Part shown: one piece after another, positions 34,033 to 46,313 of the stretch
How the letters are laid out: each line of letters begins with the position of its first letter
How positions within the stretch are numbered: position 1 is the stretch's first letter
DNA from: Vreelandella sulfidaeris
GTDB taxonomy: Bacteria; Pseudomonadota; Gammaproteobacteria; Pseudomonadales; Halomonadaceae
Length of the DNA stretch: 64,000 bases
Assembly (NCBI GenBank): GCA_007182875.1
Contig: AP019514.1
Location: 4,143,222 to 4,207,221, forward strand
Reading direction: 5' to 3'
Notes under the pieces: model-generated
Told to the model about the DNA's origin: nothing
Seen by the model: only the letters and a program-made list of their open reading frames with translations
The model's database searches: none
Program-made: the position numbers and the translations under genes

Positions 34033-35575
34033 TTACCAGCTCTGAGTCGCCTTGAACTTCTCGAGACCCGACTTCAGGCTGTCTTGAATCTCACCATTGT
34101 AGTCGCCGGTCTGGTTGATCTTGTCGAGTAGATCGCCGTGTTCAGACTTCATGTAGTCGTGCAGAGCACGCTCAAAGTCCAACACCTTGTTCACTTCGAC
34201 ATCATCCAGATAACCTTCGTTGGCGGCGTACAGCGAAAGCGCCATTTCCGCTACCGACATCGGCGAGTACTGGTTCTGCTTCATCAACTCAGTGACACGT
34301 TGACCGTGTTCGAGCTGCTTACGCGTGGCTTCATCAAGGTCAGACGCAAACTGCGAGAACGCCGCCAGTTCACGGTACTGAGCCAATGCCAGACGTACAC
34401 TACCGCCTAGTTTTTGATGATTTTGGTCTGTGCCGAACCACCTACACGCGAAACCGACAGACCCGCGTTAATCGCCGGACGAATACCGGAGTTAAACAGG
34501 CTGGTTTCCAGGAAGATCTGACCATCGGTGATCGAAATCACGTTGGTCGGAACGAACGCAGACACGTCGCCACCCTGGGTTTCGATGATTGGCAGGGCGG
34601 TCAAGGAACCGGTTTTGCCTTTCACTTCACCATTGGTGAACTTCTCAACGTAGTCGACGTTAACGCGCGCAGCACGCTCCAGAAGACGCGAGTGGAGATA
34701 GAACACGTCACCAGGATAAGCTTCACGGCCGGGCGGACGACGCAGCAGCAGCGATACCTGACGATAGGCAACGGCCTGCTTGGAAAGGTCGTCATACACA
34801 ATCAGCGAGTTCTCGCCGCGGTCGCGGAAGTATTCGCCCATGGTGCAGCCAGAGTAGGGTGCGAGGAACTGCATCGGCGCGGGATCAGCAGCACCGGCAG
34901 CCACTACAATGGTGTGTTCCATGGCGCCATGTTGTTCCAGCTTGCGTACTATGTTGGCAATGGTCGACTGCTTCTGACCAATGGCAACGTAGACACAGGT
35001 CACGCCTTTGCCTTTCTGGTTGATGATCGCATCAATGGCAATGGCTGACTTACCGATCTGGCGGTCACCGATAATCAATTCACGCTGGCCACGACCGATC
35101 GGCACCATCGCGTCGATTGACTTCAGACCGGTTTGAATCGGTTCATCAACGGATTGGCGGGTGATAACGCCCGGCGCTACTTTTCAACAGCGTCGGTCAT
35201 TTTAGCGTTAATGTCGCCCTTACCATCGATGGGGTTACCCAGCGCATCGACAACACGACCAATCAGCTCAGGACCCACCGGCACTTCGAGAATACGACCG
35301 GTACACTTGGCGGTCATGCCCTCTTCAAGCTGCAGATAGTCACCCAATACCACGGCACCTACGGAGTCACGCTCCAGGTTCAGTACCATGCCAAAGATGC
35401 TGTTGGGAAATTCAATCATTTCACCAAACATCGCGTCTTCGAGGCCGTGAATTTTCACGATACCGTCGGAAACAGTGACGATGGTGCCCTGATTACGGGC
35501 TTCGGATGCGACGTCAAGCTTTTCAATTCGCTGCTTGATGATGTCGCTGATCTCGGAAGGATTCAGTTGCTGCAT
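34033..35575 (-). CDS. atpA: ATP synthase alpha subunit (two frameshifts)
   Basis: Non-catalytic nucleotide-binding F1 subunit. [36 protein letters not shown], the P-loop [18 protein letters not shown] (usually GDRQTGKT), [20 protein letters not shown] and [20 protein letters not shown] are clear, and the chain ends [12 protein letters not shown]. Breaks near 35180 (before [11 protein letters not shown]) and 34408. About 514 residues, normal. Confidence 0.96.
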
Positions 35576-35591
35576 GCCATGTCCCTCAGAC

Positions 35592-36126
35592 TCAAGCGGT
35601 TAGCGCTTCGGAAAGGCGGTTCAATCGACCACGTACCGACCCGTCAATAACGGTGTCGCCAGCACGCAGGATGACACCGCCGATTAGCGACTTGTCCACC
35701 TGAGTAGTAATGGAGATTTCGCGATTCAGACGTTTCTTGAGCGCGTTTGCGAGCTTGGTCTTCTGCTTACTATCTAATTTGTATGCAGAGGTGACGTTCA
35801 CTTCAACTCGCTGCTCGTGTTCGGCACGTAAGTGCTCAAACTGAACAGCGATGGAGGAAAGTGACATCAAACGACCCTGGTCTGCCAAAACATCTAAAAA
35901 CGGCGTAAAGCCTCGTCTTGCTCGCCAGGTAGCATATCGGCCAGCAGAGATACTTTTTTCTCGTTCTCGAGTTTTGGACTGCCTAGCAAACGACGAACAT
36001 CACTGTCAGCTACCGCAGAGCTTAAAAGCTCAGCGCCTGTGACCAGCTATCAAGCGCATCATGATCACGCGCGTATTCAAACGCTGCTTTAGCGTAAGGA
36101 CGAGCGACGGTCAGTAATTCCGCCAT
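35592..36126 (-). CDS. atpH: ATP synthase delta subunit (frameshifted)
   Basis: Links F1 to the peripheral stalk. [20 protein letters not shown] is the standard start; the C-terminal part ([40 protein letters not shown] and [12 protein letters not shown]) is conserved. The middle is broken two or three times between 35870 and 36050. About 178 residues after correction. Confidence 0.93.
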
Positions 36127-36137
36127 AATTCACCTCC

Positions 36138-36608
36138 TTACAGTTCAGCAGCAAGCTCATCGAGTAACTTGCGATGTGCTTGTTCGTCGACCGATGCTTC
36201 AAGAACACGCTCGGCACCCATAACAGCGAGATAAGAGACTTGGGCGCGAAGCTCGTCTTTGGCACGGTTCACTTCTTGCTCAATCTCTGAACGTGCACTG
36301 GCTACTAAACGTTCACCTTCGGCACGGGCTTGCTCGCGGGCTTCTTCGATCATCTGAGCAGAACGCTTATTGGCCTGCTCAAGAATCTGAGAAGCTTGCT
36401 CCTTGCTTTCACGCAGCGTCTGCTCCGCCCGTTCTTGAGCAAGCTCAAGATCGCGGTTAGCTCGGCTGGCTGCGTCCAAGCCATCAGCAATTTTCTTCTG
36501 ACGCTCATGAAGCGCGTTGCTGATCGGAGGCCACACATACTTTGTGCAAAACCAGACAAAGATCGCGAAGGCGATCGTCTGCCCGATTAGCGTCATGTTG
36601 ATATTCAC
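36138..36608 (-). CDS. atpF: ATP synthase b subunit
   Basis: Peripheral stalk of Fo. The GTG start ([20 protein letters not shown]) with AGAGG upstream matches E. coli MNLNATILGQAIAF; a longer in-frame extension is rejected. One N-terminal membrane helix, then a long charged coiled coil ([20 protein letters not shown] onward). 156 residues, exactly the E. coli length. Intact. Confidence 0.95.
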   Translation of the reverse strand: MNINMTLIGQTIAFAIFVWFCTKYVWPPISNALHERQKKIADGLDAASRANRDLELAQERAEQTLRESKEQASQILEQANKRSAQMIEEAREQARAEGERLVASARSEIEQEVNRAKDELRAQVSYLAVMGAERVLEASVDEQAHRKLLDELAAEL

Positions 36609-36684
36609 AGGAATGTACCTCTGACAAGTTCGTGGCAACCGGAGTGAAACAAAACCGAGCGCTTAGCGCCCGGCTGAGCTGTCA

Positions 36685-36939
<255 letters not shown>

Positions 36940-36976
36940 TTAAGGGTTGAGGGTTAATGAAATCGTTTTTGCTAGG

Positions 36977-37816
<840 letters not shown>

Positions 37817-37820
37817 TCAA

Positions 37821-38225
37821 TCAGTTGTGCAATTTTCTAGGCATTAGCGTTTTTGGCATTAACCAAGGCGTGAGCCAATGCGTAAGAACAACCGCAACAT
37901 AAGCATAAAAAGAAAGTAGGGTTTGAGGGAGGCGCTGCAACAAACACTGCTACAAACAGTGCCACCGTCAAACCAAACTTGCCTGCTTCGGCGCGAAATA
38001 GGCGCATCGCTGTCTGTGAAGACCTACTTGCTCTTAGAACCCCATCCGTTTGATAAAGAAAACATGGGGTAATAAGGCTACCAGTGCTCCTTTAAAAACC
38101 GACGACATGCTTTCGATGTCTGCGACTAGATAGGCTGCCAGCATACCTATCAGGGTAATCATCAGTTGCGCGATTGTGAGTCGAGCGATATACGCTTTTC
38201 GCCGCTGGGTTTCGTATCGCTGCAT
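37821..38225 (-). CDS. atpI: AtpI-like Fo assembly protein (frameshifted)
   Basis: First gene of the atp operon, a small membrane protein involved in c-ring assembly or Mg2+ supply. MQRYETQRRKAYIARLTIAQ, MLAAYLVADIESMSSVFKGA, LVALLPHVFFIKRMG and, after breaks near 38035, 37940 and 37900, FRAEAGKFGLTVALFVAVFV and YAYVAVVLTHWLTPWLMPK match the family. Start is uncertain: a GTG 24 bases earlier is possible and neither has a good ribosome site. Confidence 0.8.
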
Positions 38226-38454
38226 AACACGTGGGAAAACACCCAGCCTCACTGATGAAAGCCAATCTTCGGCAAGCCCATAGTTCGATGAAAATAATTC
38301 GATGAACCAGGACAACCTACACAAATCTTGCGCGATTATAGGGAAGCGCTATCACACCTTCAACCGAAGTCGCACCGATTTTGCCCGTTTAAGGGCTGAT
38401 TTGCGACCAAAGAGGGAAAACGTGTGCGCTTCTTACGCGATATTGCATAGCCTG

Positions 38455-39382
38455 CTATTTAATATGATTTAAGATGCCGTCCAGTTCTTCCAAGCTCGTG
38501 TAGCGTATCGTTAATTTCCCTTTACCTTTTGGCCATGATCAATGGAGACAGGCGCGCCGAGCAGTTCACCGAGATGTGTTTCAAGCTTCGCTACATCGGG
38601 CTGTTTATTTTGGCGGGTTGAAGGTTTGGTTGGCACTTGGCTGGTTTGCACTTTTTCACCAGCGCTTCGGTTGCCCGCACCGTCATGTCGTTGTTTACCA
38701 CTTCATGGGCAACTTGCCGCTGCTGAGTACTGTTCAATGTCAGCAGGGCACGCGCATGGCCCATATCAAGATCACCTCGTTCGAGCAGTGTTTGCACTTC
38801 GGGATCTAGCGCCAGCAGGCGTAACAGATTGGCCACCTGGGTGCGCGATTTACCCACCGCGTCGGCAATTTGCTGCTGGGTAAGCTCAAACTCTTCGCCA
38901 AGGCGCTTAAGCGCTAGGGCTTCTTCGATAGCATTGAGGTTTTCACGCTGGATATTTTCAATTAATGCGAGTGCCAACGCGACTTCATCGCTGACTTCAC
39001 GAATCACCGCGGGAATTACGTCCAACTCAGCAAGCTGAGCCGCTCGCCAGCGGCGCTCACCGGCGATGATCTCGTAGCGATCCACACCGATTGGGCGTAC
39101 CACAATTGGCTGCATAACGCCCTGGGCGCGAATGGAGTCCGCCAGTTCTTCTAATGCTTCAGGCTGGATATCACGGCGCGGCTGATACTTACCACGGGTT
39201 AATTGACCTAATGGCAAACGTTCAAGACGATCTTCGCTGACGTCATCGGTTGCCGCGCTACGCGTTGCATCAGTATGCGCCAAAGGCGTACCGCTACCGG
39301 CAAGTTCCAAGCTGTCACGGCGACGGGCACCGGCACCAATCAGGGCATCCAGGCCACGTCCCAGCGCGGGTTTACGCGTCAT
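38455..39382 (-). CDS. parB: ParB chromosome partitioning protein (frameshifted near its end)
   Basis: CTPase that loads at parS sites and spreads for chromosome segregation. MTRKPALGRGLDALIGAGAR is the ParA-interacting N-terminus; LTRGKYQPRRDIQPEALEEL, VRPIGVDRYEIIAGERRWRA (CTP box), IENIQRENLNAIEEA and the HTH LTQQQIADAVGKSRTQVANL follow. Breaks near 38640 and 38540; the C-terminal dimer domain ends IRYTSLEELDGILNHIK. About 308 residues. I found no parS palindrome nearby by eye. Confidence 0.95.
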
Positions 39383-39430
39383 TCGCTTTCCCTCATTTTC
39401 ACAGCGCGTCGGTTATGAAGTGAATAGTAT

Positions 39431-40193
39431 TTAAAGTGAAAGACGACGAATCATCTCTTTGCCAACACACGATAGGCCTGACTACCCCGGGAGAACCGAG
39501 CATATTGCGTAACGGGTAATCCATGGCTCGGCGCTTCAGCGACTTTAACATTGCGCGGAATGGTGGTTTTAACACCATATCGCCAAAATAGTCACGCAGT
39601 TGCTTATCTACTTCCCGCGTTAGGCTGGTTCGCTTGTCGTACATGGTGCGCAAAATGCCTGCAACCGCCAGGGCAGGATTCACATTTTGCTTAATCTGCT
39701 CAACGGTATCGAGCAGTGCCGATAATCCTTCTAGCGCATAGAACTCACACTGTAGAGGGATCAGCACGCTGTCGGAAGCCGTTAACGCGTTCACGGTTAG
39801 CATATTCAACGAGGGCGGGCAGTCGATCAGTACCACATCGTACTCATCCGCTACCGACGCCAGCGCTTTCGTCAAACAGCTTTCACTACGCTCGCGATCC
39901 AATAGTTCAACTTCGGCGGCGGTGAGATCTCCATTGCCTGGCAGCACGTCGTACTTGACCGCCAGCTTTTGACAATCGTTTCAGCTGCCGTTGCGTCGCC
40001 CAGCAGTACATCAAGTACGCTTTTTCAAGCTCATACTTGTCGATGCCGCTGCCCATGCTGGCATGCCCCTGGGGGTCAAGATCCACCAACAGTACGCGAC
40101 GGTCGAGCGCAGCGAGACTGGCCGCCAGATTAACGGCCGAGGTGGTCTTGCCCACGCCGCCTTTTGGTTGGTCAGGGCAATGATCTGGCTCAC
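39431..40193 (-). CDS. parA: ParA chromosome partitioning ATPase (frameshifted)
   Basis: Deviant Walker ATPase partner of ParB. GTG start ([20 protein letters not shown]) with AAGGAG upstream; the P-loop is damaged by a missing base near 40160. [58 protein letters not shown] and [17 protein letters not shown] are conserved. Further breaks near 39965 and 39570; the end reads [12 protein letters not shown]. About 254 residues. It follows rsmG, usual in this block. Confidence 0.95.
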
Positions 40194-40227
40194 TTACTCA
40201 ACTCCTTCTGGGGGTCAGAATCAACAT

Positions 40228-40883
40228 TCAGCTCTCAACATTCAAGATCAGCAGCTGCCGCTGGGCCGCTTCAAAGGGTACTTCCAATAGGTGACGCTGG
40301 TGTAAACGTATACCGGCGGGCAGGTCGCGCAGTTCATCATCCGCCCCGGGCCTTTCATGGCTAACCACTGGCCATCGGCGCTGGGTAGCTGGCGGGTCAA
40401 GGTGACAAAGTCCACCAAGCTGGCAAACGCCCGGGAAATCACCTGGTCAAAGTACCCGCTTGAAACTGCTCTACCCTCGCCTGGACGGGGTTACATTTTC
40501 AAGCCCTAGCTCCATCACAGCCTGACGCTGAAAGCGTACCTTTTGCCATTGCTGTCCAGTAGCGTGACTGCAAGTGCTGGCTTCAAGATAGCCAACACAA
40601 TACCGGGTAGTCCTGGGCCTGAGCCGACATCAAGCAGTCGCGGCCCTTGCACATAGGGCAACACAGCGGCGCTATCCAACACGTGGCGAGACACCATGTC
40701 ATCTACCTCGCGTACCGCTGTGAGGTTATAAGCCCGGTTCCACTTGTGCAACAGTCCCAATAAGCCTAGCAGCTGTTCACGTTGATGTTCGTCAACGGCG
40801 ATGCCTAACTGGCTAAGCCCTTGATCGAGCCGTGTTGCAACGCTTGCAGGCAGAGTTTTCAACAGTGGGTTCAACGAACTCAT
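40228..40883 (-). CDS. rsmG: 16S rRNA (guanine-527-N7)-methyltransferase (frameshifted)
   Basis: RsmG/GidB methylates G527 of 16S r[57 protein letters not shown] and the AdoMet loop [20 protein letters not shown] are textbook. Breaks near 40540, 40450 and 40340; [20 protein letters not shown] and WLAMKG follow. About 218 residues. Its ATG overlaps the mnmG stop as ATGA. Confidence 0.94.
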
Positions 40884-42780
40884 CCGTTAACCACCTCAGC
40901 TGCGGCCACCAACCGGCGCTTTTTCAGATGCACCAGCAAAATAGAGACGGCCGCCGGGTGACGCCTGAAATCCGCGCCGCATGGGCAAGCGTTTCTGGCC
41001 GCGCTTCAGCCAGCTTTTGGCGAATTTCGTTAGACAAGCCTTCCACTTTCAAATAATCCAGCTCCGCAGGCAGTGGAGTGGCTTCGTGGCGCTTGAGCTT
41101 ATCGATCTCATGCTGCTGGCGATCAATATAGCCTTGATATTTTGCCTGAATCTGCACCTGCTCAGCGACGGCAGGATCGGTGACCAGGGTGCCCTCGATA
41201 CCGGGTAGATTGGCCAAATCGCTGTAATTCAATTCAGGGCGTTTAAGCAGATCGCTCAGGCAATACTCGCGAGTGAGCGGTGCGCCGGTTTTTCGGCGAC
41301 TTGCTCCGCCGCTGGGCTTCCCGGTTGTATCCACAGGGTGCTTAGCCGCGCGCTCTCTTGTTCGATAGCCTCGCGTTTTTGGCTAAACGCTGCCCAGCGC
41401 GTGTCGTCGACAAGACCCAATTTCCGGCCCGCTTCGGTTAAGCGCAAATCCGCGTTGTCTTCCCGCAACAGCAGGCGGTACTCCGCACGGGAAGTAAACA
41501 TCCGGTAGGGCTCCTTGGTGCCCATGGTGATCAGGTCGTCGACCAATACGCCTAGATAGGCTTCATCGCGGCGGGGATACCAGGCGTCCAGCTCTTGAGC
41601 GCGGCGGGCAGCATTCAGGCCTGCCAGCAAACCTTGTGCACCGGCTTCTTCGTAGCCGGTGGTGCCGTTGATCTGTCCAGCAAAAACAGGTTGTGGATAA
41701 ATTTTGTTTCCAGCGAGTGTTTTAAATCCCGCGGATCAAAAAAGTCGTACTCAATAGCGTAGCCAGGCCGGGTGATATGGGCGTTTTTCAAACCTTTGAT
41801 GGAACGCACCACCTGAATCTGCACGTCAAAGGGCAGCGAGGTCGAGATGCCGTTGGGATAGAGCTCATGGGTATCCAAGCCTTCGGGTTCGATAAACACC
41901 TGGTGGCTGGATTTATCGGCAAAACGATGCACTTTGTCTTCAATCGATGGGCAGTAACGCGGCCCGATGCCTTCGATGACACCGGAGTACATCGGTGAGC
42001 GATCAAGGTTGGCCAGAATCAGATCGTGGGTCTGTTGATTGGTGTGAGCAATATGACAACTCACCTGCCGAGGGTGCATCTCCCGCGACCCCAGGTAGGA
42101 CATCACCGGCGTTGGGCTATCGCCTGGCTGCTCTTCCAACTGAGAAATATCAACGGTTTTGGCATCGATGCGCGGCGGCGTACCGGTTTTTAAGCGATCA
42201 ACCCGAAACGGCAGTGCGCGCAGACGTTCGGCCAGCGCGTTGGAGGGCGGATCGCCTGCTCGGCCACCTTTGCTTTGATCCAAACCAATGTGAATCACGC
42301 CCCCAAAAATGTCCCGGTACACAGAACGACGCTTTCAGCATGAAAGCGAATACCGGTTTCCGTCACCACGCCACGGACGGTGTCGTTATCCACAATGAGA
42401 TCACCAGCGGCCTGCTGGAAAATCGTCAAATTGGGTTGGTTTTCCAGCATTCCGCGGATCGCTGACTTGTAACGAATGCGGTCAGCCTGGGCACGGGTGG
42501 CCCGAACGGCGGGCCCTTTGCTGGCATTGAGCACGCGAAACTGAATTCCACCTAAATCCGTGGCAAGCCCCATAGCGCCGCCGAGTGCATCAATTTCCTT
42601 GACCAAATGACTTTTGCCGATGCCGCCAATGGCGGGGTTACACGACATTTGGCCGAGGGTTTCGATGTTGTGGGTGAGCAGCAGGGTCTGACAGCCCATA
42701 CGAGCAGAGGCCAATGCGGCTTCGGTTCCCGCATGGCCACCGCCGATGACAATCACGTCAAAGCGGTCGGGATAATTCAA
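40880..42780 (-). CDS. mnmG: MnmG (GidA), tRNA uridine-34 carboxymethylaminomethyl enzyme (frameshifted)
   Basis: FAD enzyme that works with MnmE on wobble uridines. [20 protein letters not shown] is the FAD site; [53 protein letters not shown] and [17 protein letters not shown] are signatures. The C-terminal helical part ([20 protein letters not shown]) binds MnmE and tRNA. Breaks near 42305, 41680, 41620, 41290 and 40950. About 633 residues. MnmE lies 17 kb away at the other end of the window. Confidence 0.95.
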
Positions 42781-42849
42781 GAGACACCTCGTCTTGTGCC
42801 TATTGGCACGGATGATGTGGCCAGCGTCGACAATTTCTGACGGCGCTAC

Positions 42850-43285
42850 CTTAGATCAATGAGCCGGCAAGTATAAACCCCTGTGGGTAACCGTCAGGTT
42901 TTTCCACACCGGATTACTCAGAACAACTCTATTAATAACAACATAAATATAAAATAAGAGAAGTTCTGTAAATGTTGTAATTACTAGTGTGGACAATTTC
43001 TGTGCATAAACAATTTATCATTAATATTTTCAATAGCTTATATTGTTGACTTCTACGTGTTTGAAGGCGGGATTCCCTGGGTAGAAGGGGTGCTAAGCCT
43101 GTGGATGGAATAGCGCCTTATCCACCGATACAACTAGGCACCGCTTATCCACCGGCCAGTACCTGGGTTGTTACCGCACCTGTGAACAACGCTAGACTGG
43201 TGTGGAGCTAACGCTTAGCGACGTCCATGGTAGGCCTTACAGAGATAAAGACGCACAATGTAAAAAAACTTTATCCACAGGCAAA
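42850..43285. other. Candidate replication origin (oriC) upstream of mnmG
   Basis: AT-rich, gene-free region. DnaA-box matches seen by eye: TTATCCACA at 43271-43279 (perfect), TTATCCACC at 43118-43126 and 43145-43153, TTATGCACA at 43001-43009 (reverse), and one-mismatch sites at 42882-42890 (reverse), 42900-42908 and 42988-42996 (reverse). The stretch 42915-43045 is A+T rich with TTAATAACAACATAAATATA and could be the unwinding element. An origin beside mnmG (gidA) with rsmG/parAB on the same side is the classical arrangement. The remaining bases to 43368 hold only the terminator listed next. Confidence 0.7.
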
Positions 43286-43288
43286 AAA

Positions 43289-43309
43289 GGCCTGTCGTGT
43301 CGACAGGCC
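43289..43309 (-). terminator. Terminator of the amino acid ABC operon
   Basis: Perfect stem GGCCTGTCG / CGACAGGCC with a three-base loop, followed on the minus strand by TTTTTTGCC. Downstream of the ABC ATPase gene. Confidence 0.85.
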
Positions 43310-43368
43310 AGTAAAAGCGTCATTCAGTGAAAATTAATACTTATTTTAAAGCGCTAACAGGGCTCAAT

Positions 43369-44139
43369 TTAGTGTTTTAGCACGCGTGCAAGGAAGGATT
43401 GAGTACGTTCATGTTGAGGCGAATCGAACAGTTGTTCAGGCGGCCCCTGCTCGGTAATTTCACCTTTATGGATAAAAATAACCCGGTCGGCGACTTCGCG
43501 GGCGAAGCCCATTTCATGGGTAACAATCACCATGGTCATGCCTTCTTTAGCCAGCTCGCGCATGGCATCCAGTACTTCCCCGATCATTTCCGGGTCAAGC
43601 GCCGAGGTGGGCTCGTCAAACAGCATTAAGCGCGGTTCCATCGCTAGGGCACGGGCCAGTGCCACCCGTTGCTGTTGGCCGCCTGAGAGCTGGCTGGGGT
43701 ACTTTTCGGCTTGGTCGGCGATGCCCACTCGGTCTAGTAGACGCTTAGCGTTACTAATGGCGTCATCACGGCTTAAACCACGGACTTTCATGGGGGCCAG
43801 AGTGACGTTGTCAATCACGCTGAGATGAGGAAATAGATTGAACTGCTGAAACACCATGCCCACTTCGGTACGGATGGTTTGCAGCGCTTGTGTGCTCTTT
43901 CCGTGTGGTAACAGTTCATTGTTATCGACGACCAAGTTGCCCGTTTGGAACTCTTCCAAGCCGTTAATACAGCGAATCAGCGTGGATTTACCTGAGCCAC
44001 TGGCACCGATAATCACCACCACCTCGCCAGGTACAATTGTAAGGTCAATGTCGTTGAGTACGTGCAGGCTACCAAAGTGCTTATTGAGCTGCTGCATACG
44101 CACAATAGGTTGCGTTGTGCTGTTCATTGTATCGCTCAT
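43369..44139 (-). CDS. Polar amino acid ABC transporter ATPase (GlnQ/HisP type)
   Basis: 256 residues, intact. Walker [22 protein letters not shown] loop [14 protein letters not shown], signature [20 protein letters not shown], Walker [16 protein letters not shown] and the switch histidine [17 protein letters not shown] are all present. It energises the permease and binding protein encoded just upstream. The precise amino acid (glutamine, glutamate or arginine type) cannot be fixed. Confidence 0.95.
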   Translation of the reverse strand: MSDTMNSTTQPIVRMQQLNKHFGSLHVLNDIDLTIVPGEVVVIIGASGSGKSTLIRCINGLEEFQTGNLVVDNNELLPHGKSTQALQTIRTEVGMVFQQFNLFPHLSVIDNVTLAPMKVRGLSRDDAISNAKRLLDRVGIADQAEKYPSQLSGGQQQRVALARALAMEPRLMLFDEPTSALDPEMIGEVLDAMRELAKEGMTMVIVTHEMGFAREVADRVIFIHKGEITEQGPPEQLFDSPQHERTQSFLARVLKH

Positions 44140-44150
44140 TGCGCGTGTCC

Positions 44151-44818
44151 TTATTGTCCTGCCAGGCCTCTGCGCTCAAGTTGGCGCAGGATGATGGAGA
44201 GCGTCCAGGTAATGGCTAGATACATCAAGGCGACCATGAAGTAGACCTCAAGCGCCGTGAAGGTGGTGGCGATATAGATCTGCCCTTGACGAACCAGCTC
44301 TCCGACGCCAATGACTGAAAACAGCGACGTGTCTTTAATACTGATAATCCCTTGATTACCGAGAGGTGGGATCATGCGCCGAAACGCCTGGGGCCAGATA
44401 ACATAGCGAAATGCCTGAGTGCGCGAGAGACCCAGGGAGAGTGACGCTTCCCCTTGGCCGCGTTCAATGGACTGCACACCGCCGCGCACGATTTCTGAAA
44501 TGTAAGCACCGGAGTTGACCGCTATGGCGGCAATACCCGCGACAAGGGCATTGATTGGACCTCCTAGGAGCTGGGGTAAGCCGTAAAAATAAACAGCACC
44601 TGTACCAGAATAGGTGTGCCGCGGAATACTTCGACGTAAACGATGGCCGGCCAACGTAGCCAGCGCAGGCGGCTAATACGTAAAAGGCCAAAGAAAATAC
44701 CGATAAAACCGATGGCGAGGCCGCCAAACGAAATAAGTAACGTCCAGGGGATACCCGGCAGCAAGTAAGGGATAGACCCAAACGCTGCCGACCAATCAAA
44801 CTGAAAATTGACGTCCAC
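44151..44818 (-). CDS. Polar amino acid ABC transporter permease (one frameshift)
   Basis: HisM/GlnP-type membrane subunit, about 223 residues. [60 protein letters not shown] and the coupling [20 protein letters not shown], the EAA loop, are conserved. A break near 44585 lies at the YGLPQLL junction. Ends [12 protein letters not shown], 11 bases before the ATPase start. Confidence 0.92.
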
Positions 44819-44934
44819 GCGTAGACTCCTGAAACAAAAAGAAGATGAGAAAAAGTGGATGACAAACGCAGCAGGGCCGGGGTTGTGGCCGCCCGGCCCT
44901 GTAACGACGTTACGCTATTAGTAAGTCTTTACGT

Positions 44935-45710
44935 TCATTCTTCGCTGGGAGCTTCGCCAAACCACTTGGTATAGATTTCGTCGTAAGTACCGTCTTCTTT
45001 CATAGCGGCGAGTGCTTCATTGGTAGGTTCTACCCATTCGCTACCTTTATGAAACACAATGCCGTATTGCTGGCCTTCATACAGCGGGCCAACGACCTTG
45101 GTGCGGCCTTCTCCGCGGGTTTGCGAGAAGTAAGCAACGTTAGGTGCGTCATAAAGCACGGCGTCAACGTTACGACCTAAGAGCGCCATGTACATGTCGG
45201 CGGTGCCGGGGAAGGGCGTAATATTGGCATCTTCACCTAGCTCTTGCTGGAGATAGTCATAGCTGGTGGAGCCAATTTTGGTGCCAATGGTGAGTTCTTG
45301 AAGGTCTTCTAGCGTCTCGACGCTATCATTATCGGCGCGAACAATAATGCGCAGGCCTGAATCGTAGTAGGGGTCGGAGAAATCAACTACTTCTGCGCGC
45401 TCTTCGGTAATAGTAGTACCGGCAATAGCGATTTCCTGGCTACCCGTTTGCACGGCGGGAATAATGCCAGAGAACTCCATGGTAGTCAGGTTGACTTCAA
45501 ATCCTGCACGTTCGGCGACTTCGTTGATGATGTCCATGTCGAAGCCGACCATCTCGCCGGTTTCTTGATCCATCATTTCAAAGGGCACAAAGCTTGGGTC
45601 AGTGGCCACGTTCACCGATGGCGTTTGGGCCACCGCAGCAGTGGCGCTGCCTAACCCTAGTGCGATAGCCAGTGACACTTTGTTAGGCTAACTGGTAATG
45701 CTACTTTCAT
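44935..45710 (-). CDS. Periplasmic amino acid-binding protein (one frameshift)
   Basis: Substrate-binding protein of the same transporter. A signal peptide ([10 protein letters not shown], then [18 protein letters not shown]) is interrupted by a one-base break near 45675. The mature protein shows [60 protein letters not shown] and [16 protein letters not shown], the family-3 solute-binding pattern. It is acidic, ends FGEAPSEE, and heads the three-gene operon. Confidence 0.93.
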
Positions 45711-45858
45711 AAGTTTCCCCGTGTTTTATGTGGCTGCTAGCGGGTTGCAAAGCGGTATATACCGTTTGATAAACCCAATAAGCCGTTATTGACCTATTAA
45801 CCTTGGCGAGAAACCGTCAGGGCGTCAAGTCACGGGGAGCGTCATTGTCCAACGCTGT

Positions 45859-46212
45859 TTAGACCATAAAGGAAGCGCCACAGCCGCAGGTGGTGGTGGC
45901 ATTAGGGTTTTGAATACGAAAACGCGCGCCAGCCAGGCCTTCTTCGTAGTCGACAGTGGAACCTACCAAATATTGGTAAGAGAGAGGATCAACCACTAAC
46001 GCAGCGTTACCAAATTCAATAACGGTGTCATCATCGGCGACGTTTTCTGCAAAATCGAAGCCGTACTGAAAACCAGAGCAGCCGCCACCGGTCACGTAAA
46101 CACGCAGTTTTAAGGATGGGTTATTTTCTTCTGCAATCAGCGCGTTAATACGTTTGCGTGCGCTGTCAGATAGTAGTAATGGAGTAGGAACAAAGGCTTC
46201 TGCACCGCTCAT
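45859..46212 (-). CDS. erpA: ErpA, A-type iron-sulfur cluster carrier
   Basis: 117 residues, intact. The three cluster-binding cysteines are in [13 protein letters not shown] and [10 protein letters not shown] (C, then C-G-C). [20 protein letters not shown] is typical of ErpA. It delivers Fe-S clusters to isoprenoid and respiratory enzymes. It lies next to argC, as in pseudomonads. Confidence 0.95.
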   Translation of the reverse strand: MSGAEAFVPTPLLLSDSARKRINALIAEENNPSLKLRVYVTGGGCSGFQYGFDFAENVADDDTVIEFGNAALVVDPLSYQYLVGSTVDYEEGLAGARFRIQNPNATTTCGCGASFMV

Positions 46213-46313
46213 GGGTACCTCCCGCGAGCTTTAAGAACGAATAAATCGGCATTGGGGTGATTATGAGTAATTCCCAGCAAATTGGTCAACTATTGCTGGG
46301 AATTAGTGAAGTG

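Noticed and set aside
38455..40193. parS sites near parAB
   Set aside because: No TGTTTCACGTGAAACA-like palindrome with at most two mismatches was recognised; a computed search would be needed.
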